A DNA stretch of 64,000 bases, taken from Monoplex corrugatus (lineage: Eukaryota > Mollusca > Gastropoda > Littorinimorpha > Ranellidae). Both the position numbers and the translations under genes were made by a program. The notes below the pieces were generated by a model. That model saw only the letters and a list, made by a program, of their open reading frames with translations, had not been told where the DNA came from and did no database searches. Positions 1 through 12,900 of the stretch are shown piece by piece. The stretch lies in NCBI GenBank assembly GCA_030674185.1, contig CM060306.1:44284483-44348482 (forward strand), written 5' to 3'. Position 1 is the stretch's first letter; each line of letters begins with the position of its first letter.

Positions 1-720
1 CTAAAGGGGGTTGGGCCTGAAAATCATGGCCGCTGCGTGTTTGATGCTCGATGTTATACATTGACCAACAGGTGAAAAACTTTGGTCTTCGATACAGGCT
101 TATTAACAGACGCATGGTAGAGAGCAATATTCGGACCAGATTTTGTTGGAAATTGTTGTTTTTATAGTATGTACTGGCTATAGAAATCTAGTCACTAGTG
201 GCAGTAGTGCTGTAGTGGAATCTCTAGCTAGCTATCTTTCAGATTTTCTTTTTTTTTAACATTCGATTGTTCTTTTAGGATGTGTGTGTGCACAATGTTT
301 TACCCAGAATGTACAGGTGGTATGTTGCTGCACACTTTCCATACTTTGGTTGGCATTCTTGCTGGGTGGTGTAGGCATAATGGTTCAATTTAGGTCACCT
401 GCAGTCATCATGCATGAATGCTCAGCCAGACTTGTTGGATTACTTCAGATATTGAGACAAAAGGCCAATTTGACAACAACTAAAAAAGTAAAATAAACAT
501 TTAACCCTAACCTATTATCCTGTCACCATTTGGGATCTTAGTCCAGACTATTCATATCGAAAAGTGCTCCTGAGGATGAGGGTGGGGGTTAGCATCATCA
601 CTAGGGCCTGTTACAATAAATACGCCTGCCATATGCCCCAATGCAAAATACCCGAGAGCTGAACTAGTACTATTTCATGGTGTAGCTGAGGTCTCCATTG
701 TAAGCAGAAGTGAGAGAGGC
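1..720. other. Unassigned AT-rich sequence left of the first MITE
   Basis: No gene, exon or repeat is recognised here. A 70-codon open frame at 284-496 has no protein-like features. Confidence 0.4.
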
Positions 721-913
721 TTAACCCTTTGATTCCCGCACCCTGTCCACCAGCATCCTGCATTGTCAACCATGCTAGCAGAGCAAAAACTTAACCCATT
801 GACTTCCTCATCCTGTCCATCAGCTTCCTGCAGGAAGCTGGTGGATAGAGTAAGGGAGTCAAAGAGTTAAGTTTTGGCAGTTGATGGGTAGACTGCAGGA
901 GTCAAAGGGTTAA
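721..913 (+). mobile_element. TTAA palindromic MITE copy 1
   Basis: A 193-bp unit starts TTAACCCTTTGA and ends TCAAAGGGTTAA. An inner palindrome is centred on CAGCTTCCTGCAGGAAGCTG at 821-840. The long asymmetric arm (CATTGTCAACCATGCTAGCA) is on the left, defining + orientation. TTAA ends with a CCCTTTG start are typical of piggyBac-type non-autonomous elements; that assignment is inference. Confidence 0.75.
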
Positions 914-1309
914 ACTCCACTGTTACCAGATTCTGTTGCCTTGGTAGTGTTTGTTTTCATTTGTTTCTGTTTTTTAACCGGAATGTAACTATGTAATATA
1001 AAACAATGAATTCAGCAGAAAGGGAATGATTCATTTAGACCCAAGAACCTTTCTATTTTCTTGTCCAAGTTTTTTTTCCCCAGTAAATAGGGGCCTTGGC
1101 CTTCCCATTACCCAACCAGTATGTGCACAGAGGTCATGTGTTGATGACAGTAGTAGCTTAGTTTGCTGCTGTTCAGGCCTTTTACTACTTCTAGTATTAC
1201 TTTTTTTGACCAGTTGTACTTGTAGTAATGCTGTATGTTATTGTTACATACTAGTTCAGTAGTTGTTTTTTTTATTGACTTTTTTTGTTTGTTTTGTTTT
1301 GTGTGAAAT

Positions 1310-1376
1310 GCCCAGTTGGGGACATGAACCCCCCTGACTTATTAAAAGTATGTTTTACCAACTGAACTAACCAGGT
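1310..1376 (-). pseudogene. tRNA-Lys(TTT)-like sequence
   Basis: On the minus strand the acceptor arms ACCTGGT and ACTGGGC pair at six of seven positions, allowing two G-T wobbles. A D-arm with AGTTGGT follows, then an anticodon loop CTTTTAA (anticodon TTT) on a stem with four of five pairs, and a T-arm GGGGG-TTCATGT-CCCCA with one mismatch. The variable loop is shortened to CAG. It is a decayed tRNA-Lys copy or the head of a tRNA-derived SINE. Confidence 0.5.
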
Positions 1377-1563
1377 TTTTTGTTTGTTTTGTTTTCAGTT
1401 TTTTTTATCTATTGTTCAAATGAATCAAAATCTTAGTTAAACTACTTCAAAATTGAAGGCAGCATACTTGAAATTAGTTGAACACAGATAACAGTATTAA
1501 CACATCAGATTATCTTATCAGAACAGCAAGGACTAAATTTTAGACAGGACATTCTCATGTTTT

Positions 1564-1575
1564 TTATATATATAT

Positions 1576-1671
<96 letters not shown>

Positions 1672-1678
1672 GTGTGTA
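1564..1678. repeat. (TA)n(TG)n microsatellite
   Basis: A long AT dinucleotide run passes into a GT run. No coding content. Confidence 0.9.
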
Positions 1679-2164
1679 TTCATGGCCTTTTGTTTTGATT
1701 TTGTTGTTGTTTTTCAGGTTTTAGTTTGTGGTGTTTTCAATTTTTTCAGTATTGACCGATATCTAGCTCTGTTCCATATAAGTTCATGGTACACTGAGTT
1801 TTGCAGATCACCTTCTCATGATCTCATTGTCAATCAGTATCCATCATGCCTTAAGTTTTGAAGAAGTTTAACTAATATTTTCTCTCCCTCTTCCCTGGGA
1901 TGATTATCTCCACTGGCCTTGTCACCTGAGGTGATTATTCATGAATAGCTTTAAATTTAATCATATAGATGAAACAGATACTGAGTTTTGCTGTTTTGCC
2001 CATGAGGTGATGTTTCAGCATAAAACTGAAAGACAGGCTGTAAAAGTATAATCCCAAGGGAGGACACTGTATAGTGTATTATGCATTAATAACAGCACCA
2101 TCTAGTTGTTCTTTTTTTTTTTTTTTTTTTTAAGATACGTTTTTTTTATGTTCTTACCAACAAA

Positions 2165-2629
2165 TGCCTATCAGTTAACATCAGGAAGAGAGTTCTTGAA
2201 TGTTAACTAATACAGTTATATGGTTCTGAGGCATGGACAGTCAACAAGCAAAGCCAGAACAAGATTGAGGCAGCCGAGTTGTGGTTTCTAAGAAGAATGT
2301 TGAGAGTTCCATGGACAGCAAAGAAAACAAACGAGACAGTCTTGACGGAGGCAGACACAAGAAGATCATTCATAAGGAAGATTAGGAAAAGACAGGCAAC
2401 ATTTATAGGCCATTTTATGAGGAAAGGGGAATTAGAGCACCTGGTCATAACGGAAAAGCTGGAGGGAAAGAGGCCACCAGGTAGACCCAGGAAGAAGATA
2501 TTGGACGGACTTGCAGAGTGGTTGAAGAGGGTGGAAGAGGTGCTTGAGGCAACAAGAGATAAACAGATGGAAGGCCATGATCGCCATCGCCATGTGGCAA
2601 GGCACCTGATGATGATGTGTTTTTTTTGA
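2165..2629 (+). mobile_element. RTE-like LINE reverse transcriptase, C-terminal fragment
   Basis: After a stop at 2204, an open frame reads LYGSEAWTVNKQ, LWFLRRMLRVPW, FIGHFMRKGELEH and GRPRKKILDGLAEWLKR. This is the standard order of motifs at the C-terminus of animal RTE/jockey-type reverse transcriptases. The element ends in GATGATGATG near 2618. It is a 5'-truncated dead copy upstream of the HP1BP3-like coding start. Confidence 0.75.
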
Positions 2630-3160
2630 CAGTGTCCTTTGCATTATATGTTTGTTTATTTATTTTGAAAATTTTGGCTTCATGACTGAGAGGATTTTAC
2701 AGCATCTTTTTAAAATGAACAAAATGCAATAGGTCATGGAAAAAATAGCTTCAGTCATCAAAAGTTTCTGGTATGCATCTGATACTGTTATTCTTTGCCA
2801 TGCTGTTTTTATTTCTTGACAATAAACTGCAGAATTTTGGTTTCTTTGGTAAAGTGATCAGCAGACCATAAAGTCATTTAGCAGTAGTACAAGAGCAATA
2901 GTTTGGAGCAGAACACAAAGGTCATCTAACCATAGTTGTAGAGTAACATTTTCATTTTCAGCTGTTCTTCCACTATCATTTTCTTTTCTGTTCTTTGTTC
3001 CTTTCTTTTTTTTTTTTTCGTCCTTTTTAAATTTCATTTCTTATGGTTGTTATTCTTATATGTTTTATAGTGTCATATTTGTATTTGTTATATTATTGTT
3101 GTATTTACTATTGCTTTTTTTTGTTGTTGATATATTGTATCCATTCCCCAGGAATTCAGC

Positions 3161-3420
3161 ATGCCTGCCATTAAAAAGCGTATCAAAGCAGAATATCTGG
3201 AAAGAGAGCAGCAGCGCAATGAGCAGAATGGACGCACTGCAGCAGAAGGAGATGAAGAAAATCTCCCTGCTGCACCTACACTGCCAACTGTTGTTGCTAG
3301 ACCTCCGTTAAAGCGAAAGGCACCCACAGGACTTCAGATGCTGAAGGGTCTGGATGGTGAAGTACTGGTGGAGAAAAGAAAGCGTCATTTGCCTCCTGCT
3401 GAGCAGAAGTTGGAAACCTG
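3161..3420 (+). CDS. HP1BP3: HP1BP3-like coding exon 1
   Basis: This exon encodes residues 1-86 plus two bases of codon 87. It starts MPAIKKRIKAEY and is basic and low in complexity, ending LPPAEQKLET before donor GTATGG. The ATG at 3161 is the first in frame after an in-frame TGA at 3128. An acceptor-like CAG sits just upstream at 3149-3151 (another at 3157-3159), so the exon probably begins with a little 5' UTR joined to an upstream non-coding exon. Confidence 0.78.
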
Positions 3421-4262
3421 GTATGGTACTTTATTTGAAAATATCCTGTTTAAAATCAATGTGAAGGAAACATAATCTTGATCACATGTTTATTTATGTT
3501 ATTTTGATAAGAATTAAGAGTTATTCTTTGGTATATGTATATGTATTAATGCATATCTTTGTTGTATTCCATGAGGATTTTGAAGTTTTTCATGGAAATC
3601 AGGAATCTGTACAGAAGTTTAGGTGGTTCCTGCATTGTTTTTTTTATGGTTCATGTGGGAGAGTAATTCTTATTTTTATATTTAAGTGACATAGGAAATT
3701 AGATAAATCAGAAGCATTACTCTAACTTCTAAGACACAACTTCTAGTTTTGATGAGTTTTCTTTCAAGAGGATACTGAGTGGTCATTTTCTTTCATCAAT
3801 AATTATTGGTGTTTAAAAATATGGGTCAGTAATTGCTCATAGGGGTACTTAGACAACAAATTTTTGTGGTGGGCGCATTGGTTGAATATGTTCATTTTAT
3901 CAATGTACTAGGTTCTCTTTTTCAGACTTTATAGCGCATCCCGGAGAATCTCCTGAAGTTGACTAGAGTGCGTCCATGAAGCTTGTCTATATTAGAATAC
4001 ATCAGGGATTCCCATTTTCATATTAAGGGGTCCTTGTATATCTTCAGTGGAGACTGCAGATTCAAGGGAGACACATGTGTACTTGTTATAACAGTAGGGC
4101 ATAGTAGCTACAAGTAAGAAAAATCAGTGACATTACACAATGCTTGTTCTTTGTTGCCTAGCTTGTGGGTGTTATTCACTGCATTCCTTATTTTACAAGT
4201 CATCATTATTATAATATTTTGTCAGATTTTGTCAGTAATTGAAAAGTCCAAAAAATTAGTAT

Positions 4263-4349
<87 letters not shown>

Positions 4350-5411
4350 GCATACACATGTCCTTGCTAGCGTTACTGCTAACATCACCAGTATGGTGAA
4401 GTGGCTGACAGAGTTTTCATATATATATGCAAGGTTCAGAGTTGCGCCGATCTTGAGAATACATGTTAGGGCTAGACATTATTATCATCATCATGTGCCC
4501 TGCTGCATGGCATTGGTGTTCATGGTCCTCCATATGAATCTATCCTTGTTGCTGCATGTACATCTCCTATTCTCTCTGTCCTTAGCCACTCTGTGAGTCC
4601 GTCCAGTATTTTCTCCCTGGGTCTACTCGGTGCTCTCTTTTCCTCCTATATACGTAAACTATATACATATGATACATACATTATATAGCTAACTTGGCTT
4701 TGTGAAACACCACCTTGTACATTCAAAGAGGAATTCGTTATTTGTAACAGCAAATTTTGTTTATTATAGACATTATTTTACAAGAGAAAAAGAAAATGAA
4801 GTGGGCATGGAAAATAGAAGCGTATATTATAATGGGATATTCATTGTAGGCAGGTTTGTTAAAGGGGGACGCTTTTGTATGTGACCAGTCAGCATGAAAC
4901 AAGTGCTAAGTAACTAGAGCGGTTCAGCAGTAGAAGCAGAAATAGGTGGTTGAAATCACATTCCTTAAGACACCAAACTTGCTCGTAAGTTTACAAATTT
5001 AGCTTAAAACTAACAAAATTCTCATTAAAATTGTTCTAAATCAAACTTTTGTTTGATCTGCATGTCAAAATTGGGTAATTCTTTCAGTCAGAATGAGTAC
5101 TTTTGACCATATAAAAACACGGTTTAACCTGTACTGAGCCCCTCCTGTTGCATATAGGTGAAAAGTCATTGCCTTGGTTTTCCTTTGCTGTGTGATTCAT
5201 TGAAAACTAGCTGTACTGCTGAATGAAAGGGTGTGTGTTATTTCTATTCACCATAGTTTCTACATTTTTCCCTTATGTCATTCAATATTGTGTGTGTGTG
5301 TATATATATATATATATGTATGATCAGGAAAGATTGTACATTTCAGAAATGTGTATTTCAGAAATCCCGAACCTGAGGTAATACTCAGTCATTCTGTTTT
5401 GTTTGTTTGTT

Positions 5412-5472
<61 letters not shown>

Positions 5473-6913
5473 GATGGGTCACATATTTGAATTTCTCAAC
5501 AAATGAAATAATGAGTAAAAACTTCACATTATTAAGTTTAATGTTTCTCTGAGGTTGGATGGATTAATTGATAGTGATATGGTAATGATAATGATGAAAT
5601 CCACGTTAACTGAACAGTTGTTCTGAATTGTAACCATACTGATGCTTTTTTTTTTGACAGGTTGGATACCAACTTGGAGAAGAAGTCAGAGAGCACTTTG
5701 TCCATGATGAAATTGTATCAGTTCTACACCAACATGTGTCAGCAAGACGCTACCTATGTTGTGGAGATGGATGTTTTCAGACATGTAAGAAATGAACATG
5801 GTGTACCTTAAACACTTTAAAATTTTATGAGAAGAGACTCTTGGGACCTACTAGAAGTGTCAGTAAATGGCAGGTGTATTGTTGTGGTATGTTTCTTAGC
5901 TTAGAAATTCACACTAAGACATCTCACATTTTGAAGCATAGTATTCATTCCACCATGGTTATTTTGGCCTCTGTCAAGGTTCCTTATCATGTCAGAATTG
6001 CATTTGTAATGTTTGGGAAGAAATGAGCAAGAACAATTGTATGGTATCCAGAGTTAGTGAAGCGTTTCACTGATTCCATCAGACGTAATCGTGACTTGGT
6101 TATTCTCAATCATGGTTTGGCTGTCCTAGATAAAGTTAAGAGAAAAATCCCACCTATAACGAGCACACTGGTGAGCCTGTATTTATCTCCCTTCTGTTGT
6201 TATGGTCTTTGGGTTGGAATTCAATTCATCAGATACATTTACATGAAAATAAGTAGAGTAAATGTAGGTACATTGTCACAGCCCCAAGAGAGGGAGAGCA
6301 GGATTATCTCCCTGGCAGTGGTAAGACCAAACAGAAAGGCCAAAACAAGCGTACAGAACAAACCTTTTATTTGACAGAATAAACTGGAACATGGAAATGA
6401 AATGGAAACATTCGTGGAAGATAAAGCAAATAGAGAAAAGAATTGTTCAGGGTTGGGGAGCAGTATAGATGATCCTCCTAGAGCGTTTGTCAGCATGTGA
6501 GTCATTCAGAAAGGAATCTTGGTATGCAGATAGGTTAAGCACTTTGGTTATGCCCTGTAAATGAATATGGTATGCAGATAGGTTAAGCACTTTGGTTATG
6601 CCCTGTAAATGAATATTTAGAAGAAAATGTACTTGTCCTTCTCAAGTCAAGACATAGATAATAAAGGTAACTGTCGTGTGTACAATCACAAATCAGGCAG
6701 CACTTCGTTTGTGAAGTAGTACTGAATAGACAGTTGTCAAATGTAGTACAGCAGGTGAGACAGAAACATTAACTGATTAAGAAAAAGAAGCAGCTAAACT
6801 CATGGCAAATTGAACAGTGCTTGCTTCATTGCCAGAAAAGAAGGATTAGCTTCTGTCATATTTTGTATTTATGTTTGAAAGAGAGAGGTGTATATATATA
6901 TATATATATAGTG

Positions 6914-6999
<86 letters not shown>

Positions 7000-9900
7000 A
7001 TTATATATATATATATATATAACATGTTCAATTCATAAGCCAAAAGGGTTTGAGAGAGAGAGGCATGTGTTACGTGATTCAGCAAACCAAATAGGACCCA
7101 AGTACACCACAATTTCTTCTAGTCAAAGACTGTGTTAAATGTCACAGTGATTTACATTTTATTGTGTATTTATACTGTGTGTGTATAGATGTGACAGCCA
7201 CATCTACAGGTATCTATTCAAATGCAGAGTTACATTTGATCAAATCAAAATGTACACAATTTTTATAATAAAATGACAGCTTCAGTTGTAAACCTGCGCC
7301 TGAAATTTTTCTCTGGTGCCTAAAATCAAGCTGCAAGGTTCCAGAGGCTTCTAAAGCAAAAATAGAAAGCTGTAATAAAATTCATTAAGTTTGAATTTTT
7401 TAGAATCGCTTTTTATATTTTTAGGAAACTTTTTTCCATAAAGCTTTGGTGAATCTAAGATGAGATGTTAAAGACCTGAAATATGGGAAAATGTCAGTGA
7501 TTTTGACCCAGTCCAGCTATTTTCAGCCATAGCTATGATGGCTGGCTCTGGCTGTAACCAGGATGTCCCATGCTGCATCTTAAAATGTTTTGACTACTTT
7601 GAATGGCAATGCCAGGAAACAGCAATTTGACTTTGATGACGAATATTTCAGATGCTGCACAACAAGTTTGGCAAGGAGTTTGGACTGAAGGAGGACTCTG
7701 CCTACACTGGACTGCTGAAGGAAAGTAAACCCAGGAAGAAGCCAGTGGTTGCCCCATCCCTAGGCTACAAGATGAAGGATCTGATTCAGGAAGCCCTCAA
7801 AGCCAGTGGCAACCCTGTATCCTCTCTGGCTTCCCTATCAGCTTGAGTCTGATACAGTTGTCATAGTTTGAATTTTTTTAAATTTATATTTAAAGAACCA
7901 GATGGAGTACACTTTTTTGAAATCCCATGATGGGCTGAAAAGCCAGACTATAAGGATATAGGACTTATGATCAGTAGAGCTATGTTTGATTCTGCCTAAG
8001 TACTGTCTGCTGGGTAAAGTGTGGAGATTTGCCTAATCCCCTGGGTCAGCATATGTGCAGATCTTTGAGCCAGAACCATCTACTTGTGTCACTGCTGTTC
8101 CAACCCTTCCCTTTAGTTGCTGAGCCGAGTGCACTGACCTATGCGTGACCCGACCATGATGCCTGCCTTCCCTGGGCAGATTGTTTATATCTCGCCTGTC
8201 AGCAGCCATAGCTGACATCTGGTGTTTAACTGGGGGAAATGGGTATGACTTTAAATGATAAATATTTTTAAAGCGCTTTAGCCAAATAAGAGTGTATTGT
8301 AGATAGCTGGATGGCCAGAACCACGAGCTTTAAAATGACACCAAACACGAATATGTTTGACTGGCAAAGCAGACTGCAGTGTTAGTTCAAATACATGCAC
8401 AATCACAAGCACGGAGACGGTTAATTTCCGATTTCACAAAATTTTGCTATTTTAAACCGCCGTTATTGCAGTCCTGACAGTTTTCATACAGACAGAACAA
8501 CATGCCACACAAACTACAGCATGCCAACGTGCACCTCCACTTACTTGAAAGATTTCGACCTGAACCTGGGAGGAGAGGTGTGTACATAAACAACAGCCAT
8601 TGTTCAATTCTACGCACAACACTTAACACTAATACGTAAGGAAAGAACTACGATCAAAACAACAAAACTGTCCAGTTCTCTCACAACAGTGCTCTGAGTA
8701 CAAGACTGAATGATGTGATGTTCAAAGCAGATTATAGTGAGTAACTTATCCTTAAACTTTCACTTAACTCCATACACATCAACACTTCAGCATCACATAT
8801 ATATTTGGAAACCAGTCTCCAAGTCAACACACAAAAATAAATAAATAGATGAAATAAAACGAGAACAAAAGGATGAGAAAACAAAAAAAACCAAAAAAAA
8901 AAAGGGGGGGGGGGGGACAAAAAATCAGCATCAGTGGAATAAGAAGTTTCAACACGTGAAGAATACACGTTTTAACAAAAAAGCACAGCAGTTGAACACA
9001 CAGTGACTGCAAAAGTTTGTAGATTACAAACTTCAGTCAACAGTACAAATTCTAATTCTTAGACGTAACGCAGGCACTTAGAACAAACTTGTAAATCACA
9101 AAAAATCAACATCCAGATATCTTAGGTTCCGTGTCTACAGACAGGAGAACAGGGGGTGAAATGACACAGTTTTAATACAGACAAAGAAGGGATTCATCCG
9201 CAGCTACTGCCGTGACCCCGTCTTGACCCTGCATCATACCCCCTTCCCCCCTCTGGAATGCCAGGCTTTGAAGGCCTACAGCTGCCGTCCGCAGGCAAAC
9301 TAAAGAGAACGATTTGGCCAGTTTTGCACAGCCGTGGTGTATATGCACACAGTTTATCAAAAGTGGGCAAGAGATCCTGTAATTCTTGTCAGTGTTCGAT
9401 GGTTATGGAAACAGAAGCAGACCCAGTATGCTTTCCCACAGAAGATGGTATGCAGACTGTGCAGCATCATAACATCTGCATAGTTTAGGTCAAAAAGTTT
9501 GCACACTTGCATCGAAGGAAACATTGCTTGGAGCGCTAAAAAGAAGGGGGGAGGTAGCGCTTAAAAAAAGGGGGTGGGGGTGGGAGCGCTGTAAAAAGGG
9601 AGGGAGGGTTGGGGGTAATGAAAAATTGATAAACATGAAATTCTATGATTTGCTGTACTTGTGTGTTTGATGAACAAAGGGATAAGGTGGAATTGGATAG
9701 CGGTAAAAATACACAATATTGTTCCTTGACACTTTGTCAGTCCAAAGGTATGATGTTTGCCTGGGTGAAGAAGTTCATCGCTGCCAAGTATCCTGCCTTG
9801 CAAATTGAGCTGCGTCCACATTTCTTGAGGAAAGCTCTGGAAAGAGAGATCTACTCTGGAAAAGTTGAGCTGGTTAGTGTTCCTGAATGCATCTGTGTGT

Positions 9901-12900
9901 CCTTTGTTTTTTACTCTATACTTACACATACTGTTTAACATAGCTGACCATAAAAACTTTTGGTGCATGGTTTCATGTGGACAAGATTTATGTATTATGC
10001 ACTAAAGTAGTGTGCATTTATATAAGTGTGTGCATCAGTGTGTGTGTATGTTTGTGTGTGTGTGCATGTGCACACATACCTGTCACATATCTGTCATCAT
10101 AAACCATGAAAGGTGTACTGGCATTAAAGATGTACATACATCAACATGGACGTGACTAAAACAGCCACATTTTATATAAAACAAATATATTTAAGTTAGT
10201 TAAAATGCAGCAGTCATATCAGATAACAGGTAATATGGACAAGCAAATTTGTTTCACAGTGGTACTTAATATTTAAAGAATATAAAAAGTTAAAATGAAT
10301 AAGCGAGACACACACACATATTTAACCCCTTGACTGCCAGTGCTTTTTGACATCCAGTGTTTTCCATATTTGGAAGAAAAAACTGTGCATCACAACCAAG
10401 TACACTAAAACTATTGTAGCTTCTGCATTTGTGGGAATCTATGCACGAAATTACACAAAATGATGCATTAGGCATAACGGGTTTTATTTTACGATGATTT
10501 GTTTAGTAATTTCTTGAAATTTCTATATATTGATAATATTTTGTGAATAGTCCTACAAAAAAACAGTTAAGTTTTCACCTCAGAAGAAACAGAAAACAAA
10601 CAAACAAACAAAACTATGGGGCCCTTCTGACAAAATCTGAAAGTGTTTAACCCTTTCGCTGCCATCATGTTTTGCTAAGACACATGCTAAGATTTTTTTC
10701 AGAAACAGACAAAAGTCGCGCTTATTATTTTCAATTGCTTATAATTCAGAAGGCATTGAAGATAGATACATAAAAGTATATATCAAATGAAAGGAAATTG
10801 AATGAAGATTGTGTTTATGACAATTTCAAAATGAAATAATGTACCAGAGTGTCACATGTACTCTTTGAAATGCAATAAAAAAAATGTTAAAGTCAATGAT
10901 GATGTAATCAAGTGATGCAGTAGCTCACAAGCAGTTTATAGCACACTTTGATTAGAAGATATAGACTGTACAAAGGTCAGAAAGCAGTGTCCAGCCACAA
11001 TATAAGCACAATATCGGGACTGTGTGCTTCAACACTTTGAAGTTGTTGACTGGTTGCCAGAATCGCCTGTGGCCACAAACCCTTCACATATTCATAGGTT
11101 TATCAATTTCATCATCCCCTGTGTACGAAGCAGATTTCTCACTGGCAGCATGTCATTACTTCTTTGTAGTCTCTCATTGGTCTGAAGTCTCTTCTGAATC
11201 ATCATACAATCATTCTTAATTTATTGAATCATCTCAAATGCTTTCAAACGTTGAAAATGTGCAGGATTGCAAAATAATCCAGGCATTGCTATTTTGGTAA
11301 AAACCACTTTGGCAAGAGTTGCATAGGGGAAGCCAGTCATTTTTATGAATGCTTTCTTGAGACAGGCAACATCAGTCAGTAGTTCTCACCCATTTGCATC
11401 ATGTTGCAACATCTAATGACATACTTACAAGAGAGACACAAATCTCTGCGACTTGCTGGTGCATTCAAATCTCAGCAAACCAGTCAGCCAACCTCCAGGA
11501 ACCTCTCCATGCAACAAACCTAAATGCAAGACTTGTCCTTTCTTGTGCTCAGCCACCACAGTCAAAGGCCCCAAATCTCATATGAGAATTACAAAACATT
11601 TCAACTGTCAAACTTATAACATTGTCTACTTGATCAGCTGCTCTAAATGTTCCCAACTTGTATATTGGTGAAACTGGACGCACCCTTGACACACGTTTCA
11701 AAGAACACTTGGCTGATATCCGCCACCAAAGGGATAAAACTGTCCCCAATCACTTCAACCAATCAGACCACTCAATCAATGACATCCGAGTGAAAGATCT
11801 GTACAATAACAGCACCATAGACAGGAAAGACAGAGAATCCCACCTCATAAATAAACTTGGAACATGCAAACCATATGGTCTTAATGACAAACCATAAGTA
11901 ATCCATTGTGCAACAGAATTCAGACATGCCGTTTCATGTTTCTTCCTGTTCCCAGGCCTACCAGATTCATGGCACTGGGCACAATCTACTCCCTTACCTC
12001 TTGGCTCTTGCCCTGTGCCTTCTTCAGAACAGGGCTATACCGATATAGCATGGCCACTTCTCAAAATTGCAGAACTCATCTCACTTCCCTTTTGACATCA
12101 TAGTTGCCTCCCCTCTCCCCACTTCTTACTACTGCTCATGACGACATGGGCATTCCATTTCTTACCCACTGGACGAGGCGGCAGGGATGTTTTTAGTCCC
12201 GTTTTTATTATCCATTGTTTGGTGTCTGTGATCTGTTTGTGACCGTGCGTTCGCGCTTGACAAAGGCTAGTTGGCCGAAAATTTGTGCTTGTTTTGTTTT
12301 GTCTCGTTGGATACGCGCTTATATTGGTTTTCTTGTTCTTCTGGTTCGTGTTTGCTTGGGCGCGGGCAGTCACACTTGTTTTGGATCTTGTGACATACTT
12401 ACATTAATTTTACATTTGTAGTTGCATAGAAAGCTTTGTGGGCTTCGTAGCATTTATTTTGGGGGCAGTCAAGAGGTTAAAGAATCGATCCAATGAGTAG
12501 TTTAGTTTAAAATTTAGATTTAGCAGTACATAACTTGACTGTATACAAGTGCATAAGCTCAGCAAATACAAGAGACCATGCTAACAGCAAAATGCTCAAC
12601 TGGGTGGTCAAGGAATTGGTAAAAAGACGTCCACCACCATGTGCTGCTATTGGGCCCATCCTTACCCGAATACCTGGTTCCTGCCTGAGTGGCACTTCTC
12701 CTCTTTGTCTCAGTGTGCCAAAGCGACAGACTGTATTCTCTGCGCTCTGTGCGGTCTTTTGTGAGCCTGGTATTTTTTCCCACCTCTCAGTCTCAACCTC
12801 TTGGGTGTTTTTCGTTGTTTCGATCAGAGTGTTTATCACACATTCTTTACCTGCACTGTGCCCAGGTCACACTTTTTCCGGTATCTTTTTCAGTACTTCT

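Larger units (their letters stand above)
3421..5660 (+). other. Intron 1 of the HP1BP3-like gene
   Basis: It contains a (CA)n tract (about 4262-4343), a minus-strand LINE tail (4478-4660), short TA/TG repeats near 5290, and a long (GT)n run (5413-5471). No exon is seen. Confidence 0.6.

Noticed and set aside
721..913. Periodic TTAACCCTTTGACTCCC palindromes considered as a CRISPR-like or regulatory array
   Set aside because: Spacing is irregular (kilobases), copies occur in both orientations, and ends carry TTAA as for transposons. The genome is eukaryotic.
9258..9488. Open frame at 9258-9488 as an extra N-terminal exon
   Set aside because: Overlaps a SINE-like fragment and has no conserved splice context.
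7847..9740. Possibility that 3161-7846 is a separate gene ending at TGA 7844
   Set aside because: Helix 1 of H15 domain 1 (YKMKDLIQEALKA) lies in exon 3 and the rest of that domain begins exactly at exon 4 in matching phase, so the exons belong to one protein.
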